DNA of 64,000 bases from Paulinella micropora (GCA_009731375.1 BJOX01000052.1:1051175-1115174), one strand, 5' to 3'; shown: positions 49,600-60,534, counted from the stretch's first letter. Notes: generated by a model not told the origin, from the letters alone. Translations and numbers: made by a program.

Positions 49600-51187
49600 C
49601 TGACTATATCATCCACCCCCTCCTCCCGGCTATCCTATCCACCCTATTGACTATCCCTATTTGTTATCCCCTGTCTTCCTCCCCTCGCTATTCTACCCCT
49701 CTCTATCTAAACTGGATTAGTCAATATGTGTTATTCCCCCAACCCAACCCGTATGTCCCCTTCACCCGTTGTTATCAGAAGAATATATAAAGTTCCATAT
49801 CATCGCTCGTCACAGAGCGGGAAAAAAAAAGTCTTGTGTCAGTCCGCTCCCCAGTTTTCCCCCATGAGCCTATCAGGCATAAGACATGTTTGTCATTTAT
49901 TTCCCGATATGTCCGCTATGCCCGATATGTCAGTCTGATATACTTCCCCCATCACACCGTAAAGTCACATGATATTACATATGCCTATACCCGTGAGCCT
50001 GAATGATATAATATTTTTCCCGTATTTGTCTGCATATATAACCCGCGTCGTCACAATGTTTACCTTGTTGGTATAAAATGCATGCAGCATGCCCGTCACC
50101 GTACCTGTGAATGTAAAAGTATACCGCTGCCCCTCTCTCATCTTCATTCATCTTCGAATTCGTATGTCAGTCATATTCTCATCACCCCCTTGTAAAGTCC
50201 CGCAATTCATTTATACCGTTATCATCCTCTCATATACCCGCAAGTCATATAAGCCGCTGTCACCCCTTATATACCCGAAAGTCATATAAGTCACTATTAC
50301 CCATCATATACCCGCAATTCGGTAGTACCGTCATCACCCCGTCATGTGCCCGCAGTTCGTATTCTTTTCATCTCGTCATTTCTCATCTTCTTTCTCATTT
50401 TTCATCTTTCTCCATGCCTATTCTATCCTCTCACTCGTCACCCATTCATCACCCCCGTCCTCGTTGTGCCCGTCCTCTTGCCCGAGTCATCCGACCACCC
50501 GTCCTAGACCGTTTCTTGCCTCTTGATCCAACCGCTGCCGGTGAAGCGCCGATAATATCGAAAGGCAATCCCTCCGCATCTATCTCATCCCAAATCTGTG
50601 CCGGTATCCGCCTCTCTTCCGTGAGGTCGAACGGCACATTCAGCACCAACCGCGGTCTCGTCTGAATGGTGTATGGGACATGATCCTCGTCGTCCAGCCT
50701 GATGGTGGCATCCCACGTTTCCCGCTTCTTCCCCGCCTTTTCCAGAAAAACCGGATCGAACCGCCGCATCTTTTCCTCCGCTACCTCGTCACTACTAATC
50801 CAAAACTGCATCACGGGCGTTATGCCCTTCCCTGCCTTATGTCGTGACGTCCCCCCTTGACTTAGAACCCTCATGACATAAAAGTCATCCAATGTGTCAT
50901 CGCTTACCTCTTTCGCCGCCGGCATCATCAAGTAGAACTTGCCCGTCTTCCATTTTATCCCATCAATCTCCGCCACTTTTTCCACCCACAGGCCTCGCTT
51001 GTGTTTGATCCCCAAGTGCCCCTCCGGTGCCTCTGGCCTCGATGGCCCCCCTGTACCTTGCTTGTCTTGACCCCCTTGTGCTTCCACGCCTTTCCCCTCT
51101 GCTTCCCCCTCCCTACCTTGCATTCCTGCCTCTTCCCGTTTCTTGTCCTAACATCCGTTCCTGTAGAAAATACTATTCTTTTTTGCC
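49600..51187. repeat. 1,588-bp segment, first copy of an exact duplication around a gap
   Basis: Repeated at 51198-52785 (offset 1,598) with no difference that I found, including identical encoded proteins. The two copies are separated only by the 10-N gap at 51188-51197. This is most simply an unmerged contig overlap in the assembly. It contains the 3' end of a gypsy-type pol on - and degenerate short repeats with TATACCCGCAAGTCATATAA-like units (about 50225-50345). Confidence 0.95.
50449..51123 (-). pseudogene. C-terminal fragment of a second gypsy-type Pol
   Basis: About 224 codons on -. The central part (KFYLMMPAAKEVSDDTLDDF, VMQFWISSDE, ETWDATIRLDDEDH, YTIQTRPRLVLNVPFDL) aligns along its length with the last ~150 residues of the intact gypsy Pol at 11259-17039 (FYLMRPAEQHVADDTLSDLY, ILQFWRSMD, ETWDDTITPRDKDY, WTIQTLPRGVLDVPFEL). 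A basic tail follows (GKKRSRTGGRMTRARGRAQR). Neither RT nor integrase is present; a stop lies just upstream in frame. The sequence is a 5'-truncated relic of a different family in the same clade. Confidence 0.75.
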
Positions 51188-51197
51188 NNNNNNNNNN

Positions 51198-52785
51198 CTG
51201 ACTATATCATCCACCCCCTCCTCCCGGCTATCCTATCCACCCTATTGACTATCCCTATTTGTTATCCCCTGTCTTCCTCCCCTCGCTATTCTACCCCTCT
51301 CTATCTAAACTGGATTAGTCAATATGTGTTATTCCCCCAACCCAACCCGTATGTCCCCTTCACCCGTTGTTATCAGAAGAATATATAAAGTTCCATATCA
51401 TCGCTCGTCACAGAGCGGGAAAAAAAAAGTCTTGTGTCAGTCCGCTCCCCAGTTTTCCCCCATGAGCCTATCAGGCATAAGACATGTTTGTCATTTATTT
51501 CCCGATATGTCCGCTATGCCCGATATGTCAGTCTGATATACTTCCCCCATCACACCGTAAAGTCACATGATATTACATATGCCTATACCCGTGAGCCTGA
51601 ATGATATAATATTTTTCCCGTATTTGTCTGCATATATAACCCGCGTCGTCACAATGTTTACCTTGTTGGTATAAAATGCATGCAGCATGCCCGTCACCGT
51701 ACCTGTGAATGTAAAAGTATACCGCTGCCCCTCTCTCATCTTCATTCATCTTCGAATTCGTATGTCAGTCATATTCTCATCACCCCCTTGTAAAGTCCCG
51801 CAATTCATTTATACCGTTATCATCCTCTCATATACCCGCAAGTCATATAAGCCGCTGTCACCCCTTATATACCCGAAAGTCATATAAGTCACTATTACCC
51901 ATCATATACCCGCAATTCGGTAGTACCGTCATCACCCCGTCATGTGCCCGCAGTTCGTATTCTTTTCATCTCGTCATTTCTCATCTTCTTTCTCATTTTT
52001 CATCTTTCTCCATGCCTATTCTATCCTCTCACTCGTCACCCATTCATCACCCCCGTCCTCGTTGTGCCCGTCCTCTTGCCCGAGTCATCCGACCACCCGT
52101 CCTAGACCGTTTCTTGCCTCTTGATCCAACCGCTGCCGGTGAAGCGCCGATAATATCGAAAGGCAATCCCTCCGCATCTATCTCATCCCAAATCTGTGCC
52201 GGTATCCGCCTCTCTTCCGTGAGGTCGAACGGCACATTCAGCACCAACCGCGGTCTCGTCTGAATGGTGTATGGGACATGATCCTCGTCGTCCAGCCTGA
52301 TGGTGGCATCCCACGTTTCCCGCTTCTTCCCCGCCTTTTCCAGAAAAACCGGATCGAACCGCCGCATCTTTTCCTCCGCTACCTCGTCACTACTAATCCA
52401 AAACTGCATCACGGGCGTTATGCCCTTCCCTGCCTTATGTCGTGACGTCCCCCCTTGACTTAGAACCCTCATGACATAAAAGTCATCCAATGTGTCATCG
52501 CTTACCTCTTTCGCCGCCGGCATCATCAAGTAGAACTTGCCCGTCTTCCATTTTATCCCATCAATCTCCGCCACTTTTTCCACCCACAGGCCTCGCTTGT
52601 GTTTGATCCCCAAGTGCCCCTCCGGTGCCTCTGGCCTCGATGGCCCCCCTGTACCTTGCTTGTCTTGACCCCCTTGTGCTTCCACGCCTTTCCCCTCTGC
52701 TTCCCCCTCCCTACCTTGCATTCCTGCCTCTTCCCGTTTCTTGTCCTAACATCCGTTCCTGTAGAAAATACTATTCTTTTTTGCC
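51198..52785. repeat. 1,588-bp segment, second copy
   Basis: Identical, as far as I can see, to 49600-51187. The sequence continues beyond 52785 into unique DNA, whereas the first copy ends at the gap, as expected for overlapping contigs. Confidence 0.95.
52047..52721 (-). pseudogene. Second copy of the gypsy Pol C-terminal fragment
   Basis: Same 224-codon frame as at 50449-51123. Probably the same locus represented twice rather than a true second gene. Confidence 0.75.
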
Positions 52786-53340
52786 TCATTTTGCCTAGGC
52801 AAACTTGAGGCAAAGTATAGGCAAAATAATACTTGTTTCATGTGTATATTTTCATTATTTATGTAAATAAACATGTTTTAATTAATAACAAATGATTTTA
52901 CATGTGTTTTCAAGTTGCTAGGATCACTAAAGAGGCAAAAGTAGCATGAATTATGAGGCAAAATATTTGCCTCTCATTTGCCTCTTATTTGCCTAATTTT
53001 TGCATGGATTTTCACGTAATATTTAAGGAAATAATTTATTTTAACGATAAATTAATGTAATTTCACATAATTTCACACCCCACACCAGAAACACATGGTA
53101 TCCGGTGGCGGCAGCCGACTTGAAATATTGCCACAGTGGCAATTTTGAAACTATGTTTTCGTAACAAGAAAGTTCATGCAACACGCAAATTTAGTATGAT
53201 TTTATTTTATACAGTTACGGAGAAGCTAAATATATTATTTTTTCAAATCGGTAATGACTCGGTCAGAGTGTATGTATAAATTATGTGTCAACCGTTTTCC
53301 TTCGGGCAGAATCAAAATTTGCCTAAGTCAAAAACGAAAA
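52780..53340. repeat. AT-rich block with clustered TTTGCCT/AGGCAAA motifs
   Basis: Short motifs TTTTGCCT, AGGCAAA and GAGGCAAAA occur at least ten times, in both orientations, mostly between 52782 and 52995 with another near 53318. The same motif reappears on the other side of the minus-strand gene (57189-57370). This pattern resembles subterminal repeats of a DNA transposon. No gene is visible. Confidence 0.6.
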
Positions 53341-53587
53341 AAGTTAATGCAAGCTTGGAAACGATGGAAATGAATGGAGAACAGTTGTAACTAATCATAA
53401 ACTAATTAATATTTAATATTAAACATAAGTATTAACTTAGTATTAACAGTATATATATATTAATATCATGTCACGGAAGCACTGTTTTGATCAAAAGTGA
53501 CCAAGTTAAATTTAACCGAGGTGAGTCTGGTATTCAATGAGACATGGAACGTAAAAGAAAAAGCAAAATGCTAATTAAAATAAACGT
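53341..53587. other. AT-rich unassigned sequence downstream of the transposon-like gene
   Basis: No feature recognised. Confidence 0.4.
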
Positions 53588-56500
53588 TTAGTAATCAATA
53601 GCATCGCTGAGAAATAAAGGAGGCTCCCATTCCTCTGAAGAAGAGTCTTCCAAGTCAGAACGTAAATTCTGTCTTCTGATTTCTTGTGCCTCACGTTCCT
53701 CGTCGCTGTTTCCATACACGCGGGCAAACTGTCGCCTGACACGAACGCGGGCAGCTGAATGAGGACGGTTTCTCTGAAGCACATTTGCAGACAGCTGACT
53801 TGGCGAAACTAATGGTAAATCATCATCAGAACTAGAATCTGATTCTGAAGAAGACTGTAGTGATTTTTCTAGTTGCGACGGCCCACCCTCCTCCTCTTTC
53901 TCCTCGGGCCGCGGGCGGCGCCATCACCCTTCTCAGCATTACGTACCTGCTCAGCATTGTCATCGACATAAGACAGCACTCGATGAATCAGAATTGATTT
54001 AGACCCGCTTCGTCTCTGACCTTTCTCCGCAAGCCAAGACTTCAACTCTTTGACTGTGGCTTTTTTCAAACCTTCGGCAGTAGGATCAGCTGCCAGCATA
54101 GCACTAACATTCAAATGCGGTGCGGGAAATCGCTTCTCCTCAGGCACGTCGAAATCGTGTGCCCTTTTGGCGTCGTCATCAAGCCATCTGGCACCGTACC
54201 AGGGGGGATGTATTGGTGCGGGGCCACAAATGCCGTCCGGGGCACCCATTTTCTCTCCTGATCCGACAACTTGTCCACATCCTCCTGTACCGCTTCCCGA
54301 TCGGCGGGCACTCCCCACACATCCCTAGGCAAGTCGCCAAGTACTCGAAATTGAGCTTTCCATAAATGTCCAGTCTTGTCTGCCATCTCGAAGTGGCCGG
54401 GGCGACCCGGCAAACCGCCCGCACCGTCCTCGCCGTCCCAAACAATCCTGGTCAACTGGGAGTAATGGAGAACTTCCTTGAACCAGCCTTGCTCCTCTGC
54501 AGTGCAGTACTTTGCAGCCAAAACCCTAACATCATCGCGAATCTTATCCGTGACCCAGTCGACATTCGGCAGCTTTCTGGGGCGGTCCAACTCTGCAACA
54601 AAAAAACAATACATCGTTACGGTATTGGAAGTGAATATAAAAGAAAAGGCAAAGAAATAAAAGTACCAGGCTCTTTCACGTACTAGGGCAACAAATCAGT
54701 TCCGTCAGGGTCATCGTTCACACCTTGAGCGTCCCCCCAAGTTTTGACGCGAACCCGCGGCAACCCTTCATTCTCCTCCGTACCGGGCAAGTACTGCCAC
54801 GCTAACGGTTGCGTAGAATACTTAAGACTGGGGTTGACGCAGGGCTGAAAGTTTTCAGCCCAATCAAACTCCGAGGCAAGCAGCAAAAGGCAGTGCTTTT
54901 CTTTGTTTTTTTTGAACCCCCAGCATGAGCTTGAAAAGAGCTTGGGCAAAGTTGGTAGTCATCAGGGTGGTGTTGTAGCCCAGGTACCGCATAACAAAAA
55001 GCTTTTGGTCCTGAACTGAGTGCGAGTGTTTGGTAACCATTCTATGCGTCTCAATATGAGACTTCCAATGCTTCCGCACGATATGACAAAGGAACATCAT
55101 AGTAGTATCGGCTGTGTTCTCTATGCCACCATCCCAATCAATGAACAGTTTCATCGCTGCCTTAGTGCGGGGGTGAAATATTTCCCAACGTATAAGCCAG
55201 TAAAGAAAAGTGACGTTAGCATTAGCACCGTGGGCTATATTAGGTAAGTGACAAAGAATGAAGTTAGTATCATGAGCATACAGCATTGCCCCTCCCTCGT
55301 GCACCCTCACTACGTATTTCCCCCGAAAATCGGAAGACCCGCGGGAACACCAAGGCAAGTGGAAGGGTCTAGTCATGTCAATGGTCATGGAAGTTACGCG
55401 CTGAATATCTTTAGCCCTAAAATAACACCCACCAAAAGGGAAAAAATTTAACCCAAAATGAAAGGCGATAGTGTTACCCCTCCACCGCGCGTCGCATGCT
55501 TCCGCGGCGAGCGGCGCGGTGAATCTTGTTGTGGATCCTGATTTTTACCCTCCATTCATCTGCTGCCGCCTTTGTCTTGAATCTAATTAAAATAACATGG
55601 CTTGATTAAAACCACTGCAATAAAAAAACCAAAAACAAAAAAAATTACCCTGCTCTGTGCTCGTCAGCAAGGAGCGTACAGTGCTCACACTTTGCAAAGT
55701 CCCCCTTGCGTATGGGCTTCACCCTATCAAACTCCGCTCTCCACACTTTGCGAATCAAGCTTTTGCTGGGCTCTTCTGCACTGACAGGGCCACTCAAGAC
55801 AAGGGATTTGGGTGCTTCTTTCCATTGCTGATGCACAAACTTATACACCTGTGGAAAATCCAGAGTGTCTTGCAAGTGGAACACTCCATCTGCAACAGAC
55901 TCAGCTTCTGGCTCAAGGAAAAAGCGTTGGTGCAGGAGTGTCCAGACAAGGTTCTCATTGTGAGCATCTGCCTTTCCATAGTCCGCAAAGAAAGTATTGT
56001 CGTTCTGGAGCCCCCTTAGAGCTCTTCGCATGGTTTGCTCCTTCACCCCGTGCAATCTCATCCACATTTTTCTACATACTCTAGCCCCTTTAAAACGGTA
56101 CTCAATTCTGTCTTCCTTAGTGGTGTCCATGCTTTGAAGCATGCCACCTACCCATCCTGCCAGCTCCGATCTGGTTAGCTGAACTGTGTCCGTTCTGGCC
56201 TTCACTGCCGAAAAAGGATCAATCCACTTATTGCATTGGAGATTAACACAGCAAGACTCCCCTATCTCTTTCTGCAATTCCGGCCAAGTGCAACCTAAAA
56301 ACTCTTTGAATGCTTTAGGCCTCACCTCCCTACCCGCTTTTTTTTTTTTTTTTTCTTCTTCTTTTTGGATTTATGGAGCCCACTGGTATGGTAACACGGG
56401 GGATAGGAATATTCAAAGTTATATAGAGAGGCAAGGTGCTTGTTCTATAATCTAAGTTTAGCGTTTGTGCGTCATGATGCGGCGTAGTGGTACTTGACTG

Positions 56501-56837
56501 GAAAGCATCAAGGGAAGACAAAGACTTGGGACGAGGGGCAGAGTACGTAGGAGAGAATATAGATGCAACCTGCTTGCTGTAAGATTGTCCAGGGGGAGAG
56601 GCAGTCTTAGTAATGGGCTGAGGGGGGGGAGGAAGTTCAAGCTTAGATGAAGCAAATGCAGGAGTGGCTGAGTAGCCAAATACACGTTTGAAGGTAGAGA
56701 GAGGATTCGAAGGCGTCTCTACCTTCACTGGTGCTGCGGTCGGCAATGTAGGCTCGGGAGTAGGTAGAACGGGCAGGTTACCACCAAAAACCTTGACAAA
56801 CGTGGCCCCCGCCACGCCTCCAAGAAGCTTTCTCTTC
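53588..56837 (-). pseudogene. Transposon-like gene with DUF7869-like domain and SAP-like motif, several frame breaks
   Basis: On -, from ATG at 56837: a Pro/Ser-rich N-terminus, then a Lys-rich stretch at an A17 homopolymer where the frame slips into the next open piece (56325-55645). That piece ends in a C-x2-C motif (FAKCEHCTLLADEHRAG). A small exon at about 55580-55545 (FKTKAAADEWR) and an exon from about 55425 follow, with MTIDMTRPFHLPW, LFIDWDGGIENTAD and HRMVTKHSHSVQDQ; these resemble the DUF7869-type core found in transposon-like genes of protists. A further slip at an A8 run leads into 54950-54690; an exon from about 54599 slips at a C7 run into a SAP-like helix pair (VKELKSWLAEKGQRRSGSKS). 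The end, with an acidic Ser-rich tail, closes at 53588 after another shift near 53915. Function of the domain is unknown to me; DNA-transposon origin is inferred. Most breaks sit in homopolymers, so sequence error is possible. Confidence 0.55.
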
Positions 56838-56924
56838 ATTGGCCTATGCAGACATGCATAGCTGAGAGCTTGCAGGGATACGGGAGGGGTATAGGAGGGG
56901 TAATATATTAGGAGGCAGTGCAGA

Positions 56925-56927
56925 AAC

Positions 56928-56961
<34 letters not shown>

Positions 56962-56984
56962 AAGAGAGAAAGAGAGAGAGAGAA

Positions 56985-57031
<47 letters not shown>

Positions 57032-57038
57032 AAGAGAT

Positions 57039-57115
<77 letters not shown>

Positions 57116-57131
57116 NNNNNNNNNNGAGAGA

Positions 57132-57165
<34 letters not shown>

Positions 57166-57190
57166 AAGAAAGAGAGAGAGAGAGAGAGAT
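56925..57190. repeat. GA/GAAA microsatellite with 10-N gap
   Basis: GA units with AAAG interruptions on both sides of the gap at 57116-57125. The gap is the only physical uncertainty between the transposon-like gene and the sequence leading to the viral block. Confidence 0.95.
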
Positions 57191-57436
57191 TTTGCCTCGA
57201 AGGTTACAGTCAGGCACAGTTGCACTCCACAAAAACAAAAACAAACATATAGGCAAGGGTCAGGCAAGCGCAAAACAGTCAGTAGGTACCTTTACAGAGT
57301 GACAGATGCACCTCATAAGGGAGCAGGGCCAGCTAAACAAACATTCGAGGCAAAATGGGGGTTTGCAACGCAAGTTGCAGAAGCAAAGGCAAACAGAAGA
57401 AAGCAATGAAAAATAAAATACTCCAGCAACACACCG
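57191..57436. other. Spacer between microsatellite and viral block, with AGGCAAA motifs
   Basis: Contains TTTTGCCTCG, ATAGGCAAG, GAGGCAAAATG and AAAGGCAAAC. No homology to ribonucleotide reductase is visible before about 57443, so the viral gene is cut off here, possibly by the transposon-like sequence. Confidence 0.5.
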
Positions 57437-58140
57437 TTGCAAATGAGTAAGAATGGGTACCTTGCGCATGAACTGTACTACGCCGCATTATGGGCCTCGA
57501 GCGAGTTGGCGCAGGAGAAGGGTGCTTACAAGAGTTTCGGCGGGTCTCCCGCTAGCCAAGGGCTCCTGCAGTTCGATCTGTGGCCCGGTAGGCAGCAGAC
57601 GGACGACCGCTGGGACTCGCTCCGCCTGAGCATCACCGAGTATGGGCTACGAAACTCACAGCTAATTGCCTACATGCCGACAGCTACGACCGCTCAGATC
57701 CTGGGCAATTTTGAATCGTTCGAGCCTCCCCACTCAAACGTCTTTGTGCGCCGTGTGCTCTCTGGTGAGCACGTCGTGTGGAACAAACACTTGGTGCACG
57801 AGCTAGAAGAGCGCGGCCTCTGGAACGATCAGCTCCGTGATAAAATCATTGCCGACGGCGGGAGTGTGCAAAGATGCGATTTGCCCCAAGACATCAAAAA
57901 CATCTACAAGACCGTGTGGGAAATCCCCCTGCGCTTGCAGCTGCACCTGGCTGCTGATCGCGGGCCTTTTGTCTTGGCTCGCAGTCGCTCAACTTACACA
58001 TGACCGACCCTAACGAAAGAAAAGTCAGCAGCTGTCATTTCTACGCGTGGCAGCTCGGTTTAAAAACAACCTATTATGTAAGAACCCAGGCCCTTAGCAA
58101 GGCCCTTGGACCGGCAGATTGTGCTGTCTGTGTAGCTTGA
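57437..58140 (+). pseudogene. Ribonucleotide reductase large subunit, C-terminal third, with a frame break
   Basis: Class I R1 subunit, which makes deoxynucleotides. The open part (57437-58003) matches the eukaryote/large-virus R1 family from the helix HELYYAALWASSELA through MPTATTAQILGN, the substrate-loop signature, and LHLAADRGPF. About 500 N-terminal residues are absent, and unrelated sequence precedes it. Near 57979-57982 one base appears missing and homology continues in another frame to a stop at 58138-58140, ending with CAVC, the redox cysteine pair at the R1 C-terminus. The first in-frame ATG is internal, so there is no valid start. Its neighbours are all large-virus genes, so it is read as viral rather than host. 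It converges on the next gene with a 10-bp gap. Confidence 0.85.
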
Positions 58141-58150
58141 AATCTTTTAA

Positions 58151-58879
58151 TTAAACTAAATCTACAGTCAAGTCCATGGCCAGATGGCCGCCCTCGCCGT
58201 TCTCTTCGGATAGTGAGACGCCAAACGCTTCTTTTTCTGACAGGTCCTGGTCCGGGCAGCCCAGGCCCTCGTGTTGCTTGCGAATCTGCAGAACGCGCCA
58301 CGACAGAGTGACTTTTTCGCCCTTGCTGCACAAAGCGGTAGCCTGAATCACGGTTTTGACCACATCTCCCTTTTGCAGCGTGGCGGTGTCGGCCCCGCCC
58401 AAGAAGCGCGCCCCGGTGACAGTGACGGTCAGGCGGGGAGCCCAGGCCCGGTCCGATTTCTGCGACGTGCGCAGCCGTGTGCAGGGCTGGTAGCAGCACT
58501 TGACTTGATCGTCGCTCCGTGCCATTGGGCCGGCCCTCTTCATCGTCGGCACAACCTTGTCGCGGTTCTCCACCACGAGCTCGGCCACACGATCGTCGAT
58601 CGCTCGCACCACCTGGTAGGCCTGCAGCACCGCACCATACTGTCGTGCGTCTTTAAAGTCGAGATCGACGGTGGTCTTGGCCGACTTGTTGCCGTCGTAC
58701 GTCGAGGGATCCCATGCCAGTTGCATAGCGGGCAGGACGAGCGTCAGAGACCTTTTGTCATAGCACAGGTTCGAAAAGATGCTTCCGTACGCACTTCGTG
58801 GTTCAGACAGGTGCAGCTTCTTCGGGTCGGCCGCCGGGTCACAGGCTTTGACTTGGTTGTTGTCGGTGACGATAGACAT
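58151..58879 (-). CDS. DUF5871-like large-DNA-virus protein (242 aa)
   Basis: Intact frame from ATG at 58879. Its outline (SEPRSAYGSIFSNLCYDKRS, VLPAMQLAWD, VDLDFKD, AYQVVRAIDDRVAELVVEN, then WAPRLTVTVTG and KVTLSWRVLQI) resembles the DUF5871 family of nucleocytoplasmic large DNA viruses, which is all-beta and sometimes proposed to bind single-stranded DNA. This match is from memory of the pattern and is not certain. The gene is divergent from the PCNA-like gene across a 145-bp AT-rich gap and converges on the reductase gene. No frame break seen. Confidence 0.5.
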   Translation of the reverse strand: MSIVTDNNQVKACDPAADPKKLHLSEPRSAYGSIFSNLCYDKRSLTLVLPAMQLAWDPSTYDGNKSAKTTVDLDFKDARQYGAVLQAYQVVRAIDDRVAELVVENRDKVVPTMKRAGPMARSDDQVKCCYQPCTRLRTSQKSDRAWAPRLTVTVTGARFLGGADTATLQKGDVVKTVIQATALCSKGEKVTLSWRVLQIRKQHEGLGCPDQDLSEKEAFGVSLSEENGEGGHLAMDLTVDLV

Positions 58880-59024
58880 TTCGATTTGTGGGGCTCTTTT
58901 TTATTTCGACAGTGCAGGTTTTTCTTTTTCGGCTTTTAAATCTTAAATCTCGAATCTCGCAATTTAAAAGTTTTAATTAGAAAGAGAGAAAAAAAAGCGG
59001 CAAACAGAACAAACGTCTCACAAA
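58880..59024. promoter_or_regulatory. Divergent intergenic promoter region (viral block)
   Basis: AT-rich 145 bp between divergently read genes. Contains CTTTTAAATCTTAAATCTCG and AATTTAAAAGTTTTAATTAG. The AAATCTTAAATCT motif has a relative, AAATCTTGAATCTTAAA, in the other divergent gap at 60415-60534, suggesting a shared viral promoter element. Confidence 0.4.
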
Positions 59025-59999
59025 ATGATGACTCGTTTTCTTTGGAGGTCCAAGACCCACGGGATTGCTTTCCGCCGGGCGCTCGACTCGCTGTCGCCGC
59101 TGTTGCTGGAGGCCCGAATCGAGGCCACGGTCGACAAGCTCGTGCTCTGCAGCGCGGCCGACGGGCTGGTCGGGCAGTTCGTGGTCCCCTTCTCGGGCGC
59201 GAATGGCGATTATGTCAATCTGATGTTCCCCAAGTGCGTGTTTAGCGTTGATCTCAAGGAGATGTCCTGCTGGCTTTCTACTTTCCGCGAGGGCATGGTC
59301 TTGGAACTTTCAGTCGCGGTCGACAACAAGCTCTGTGTCAAGTTTTACAACGAGGCCAAATCGTTCGAGCACTACTCTGACCTGACCTCGCTGCTCGTGT
59401 CCCAGGAGGCTGCTTTNNNNNNNNNNGCCAACGACCGAGTGGACCAACGTCGACCGCCTCGTCGAAGTCTCTGGCCCCGCCCTTAATGCCGTGATCCGTC
59501 ATCATTCCAAATCAATTCTCACTGCCGCCTGTTCGTGGAAGGGGACAGGCTCTGTACCGAATCCTCCTTACGAGCAGTGGACGCCAGTCGGCTGGCACGC
59601 ACTTCGCTCGGTGGCATCGCCCTGCTCGCGGAGGACAAGGACTCGCTGCTGCGCTCGGACCTGTCACACCCGCCCACCGAAGCCGGCGAGTGTGTCTACG
59701 CCCTCGAAGTCCTCAAGAAGATACTCAAATCGTGCGCTTTCCAGGAGAAAAAGACTGGTCGGGTGCTGGTCGGCGCTGCCCCGAACGTGCTGCACCTCGT
59801 CTTCAAGCGGGACGGCGGCCCGTGGCTCAAGTACACCATCCTGGCCGACGCCGAATCGCCGCCCCTTGTGCCCGCGCTGGCACCGCTCGCCCTGACCACC
59901 GACAGCGCCGCCGAGGAGAGTGAACAGCGCAGGGTGGTCAAACGCAAGAAGAAGAACCCTAAGCGGAAGAGAACAGACGAATCCCAGGCAGGCGCTTAA
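59025..59999 (+). CDS. PCNA-like sliding clamp (gap and frame break inside)
   Basis: DNA polymerase clamp. The N-terminal part (59025-59416) fits PCNA: FRRALDSLSPLLLEARIEATVDKLVLCSAADGLV matches the first helix and strands. The C-terminal part (frame at 59535-59999) has the second helix CVYALEVLKKILKSC, then VLVGAAPNVLHLVF and WLKYTILA, the final strands, plus a Lys/Arg-rich tail (KRKKKNPKRKRT) beyond the usual end. A 10-N gap at 59417-59426 and a one-base shift near 59500 separate the halves. Total length near 320 codons exceeds the usual ~260. Overlaps the 3' end of the minus-strand VLTF2-like gene by 41 bp. Confidence 0.75.
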
Positions 60000-60414
60000 G
60001 CCTCCTTAGCGTGTACTTGCGGCCAGCGAGCTTGCTAATAAAATTCTTTTGTGTCTCTTTTCTGTGCACCGGCACGTACCAATTCACAACCCGTCCCACG
60101 GCCCTGAAAGCCGAGATGTCTAACGGCCCTCCGTAGTCCACTAGCTCGTGACGGTCGGGCGCAGGCTGCACTAGCTGCTTGTGCAGATTGACTCTTAGGA
60201 AGCTGTGCAGCAGGTCCAGTGAACGCGAACGCAGCGTCTCGGCAATCCCGTATTCCGCAAATTTGGCCGCACACCCCATAGAGCAAAAGTGGCCCCAGAC
60301 GAACAATTCTTCGTCCGCGTGGGCTATCGGCAAGCCGTACCACCTGCCGTCATCCCTGGCACAGCCGTAGGAACAGTGCAGACACTTGCCCTTGTACGAT
60401 TCGGTACCTTCCAT
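59959..60414 (-). CDS. VLTF2-like late transcription factor (151 aa)
   Basis: Large-DNA-virus late transcription factor of the VLTF2 type. Intact frame from ATG at 60414. It shows a treble-clef-type zinc site (KCLHCSYGC ... FCSMGCAAKFAEYG) and the family signature PAPDRHELVDYGGPLDISAF. Length is typical. The C-terminal 13 codons overlap the PCNA-like gene on the other strand. It reads away from the VLTF3-like gene across a 120-bp gap. The zinc cluster and PAP...GGPL motif make the match strong. Confidence 0.8.
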   Translation of the reverse strand: MEGTESYKGKCLHCSYGCARDDGRWYGLPIAHADEELFVWGHFCSMGCAAKFAEYGIAETLRSRSLDLLHSFLRVNLHKQLVQPAPDRHELVDYGGPLDISAFRAVGRVVNWYVPVHRKETQKNFISKLAGRKYTLRRLKRLPGIRLFSSA

Positions 60415-60534
60415 CTTTTCTGGGCCCCCTTTTAGCCCTTGTTTGATTTTCGCTTTTGTTTCAAATCTTGAATCTTAAACGCCGACATTTATAATCTTTA
60501 AATTTTTTCTCTGTTGGCCTGCCACTCTTCATTT
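60415..60534. promoter_or_regulatory. Divergent intergenic promoter region (VLTF2/VLTF3)
   Basis: 120 bp, T-rich toward the VLTF2 side (TTTGATTTTCGCTTTTG) and AT-rich toward VLTF3 (TTTATAATCTTTAAATTTTT). Contains AAATCTTGAATCTTAAA, resembling the motif at 58935-58955. Confidence 0.4.

Noticed and set aside
59491-59895. Arg/Ser/Pro-rich frame on + overlapping the clamp gene
   Set aside because: It is the shadow frame of the PCNA-like gene after the frame break; only its first residues may belong to the clamp.
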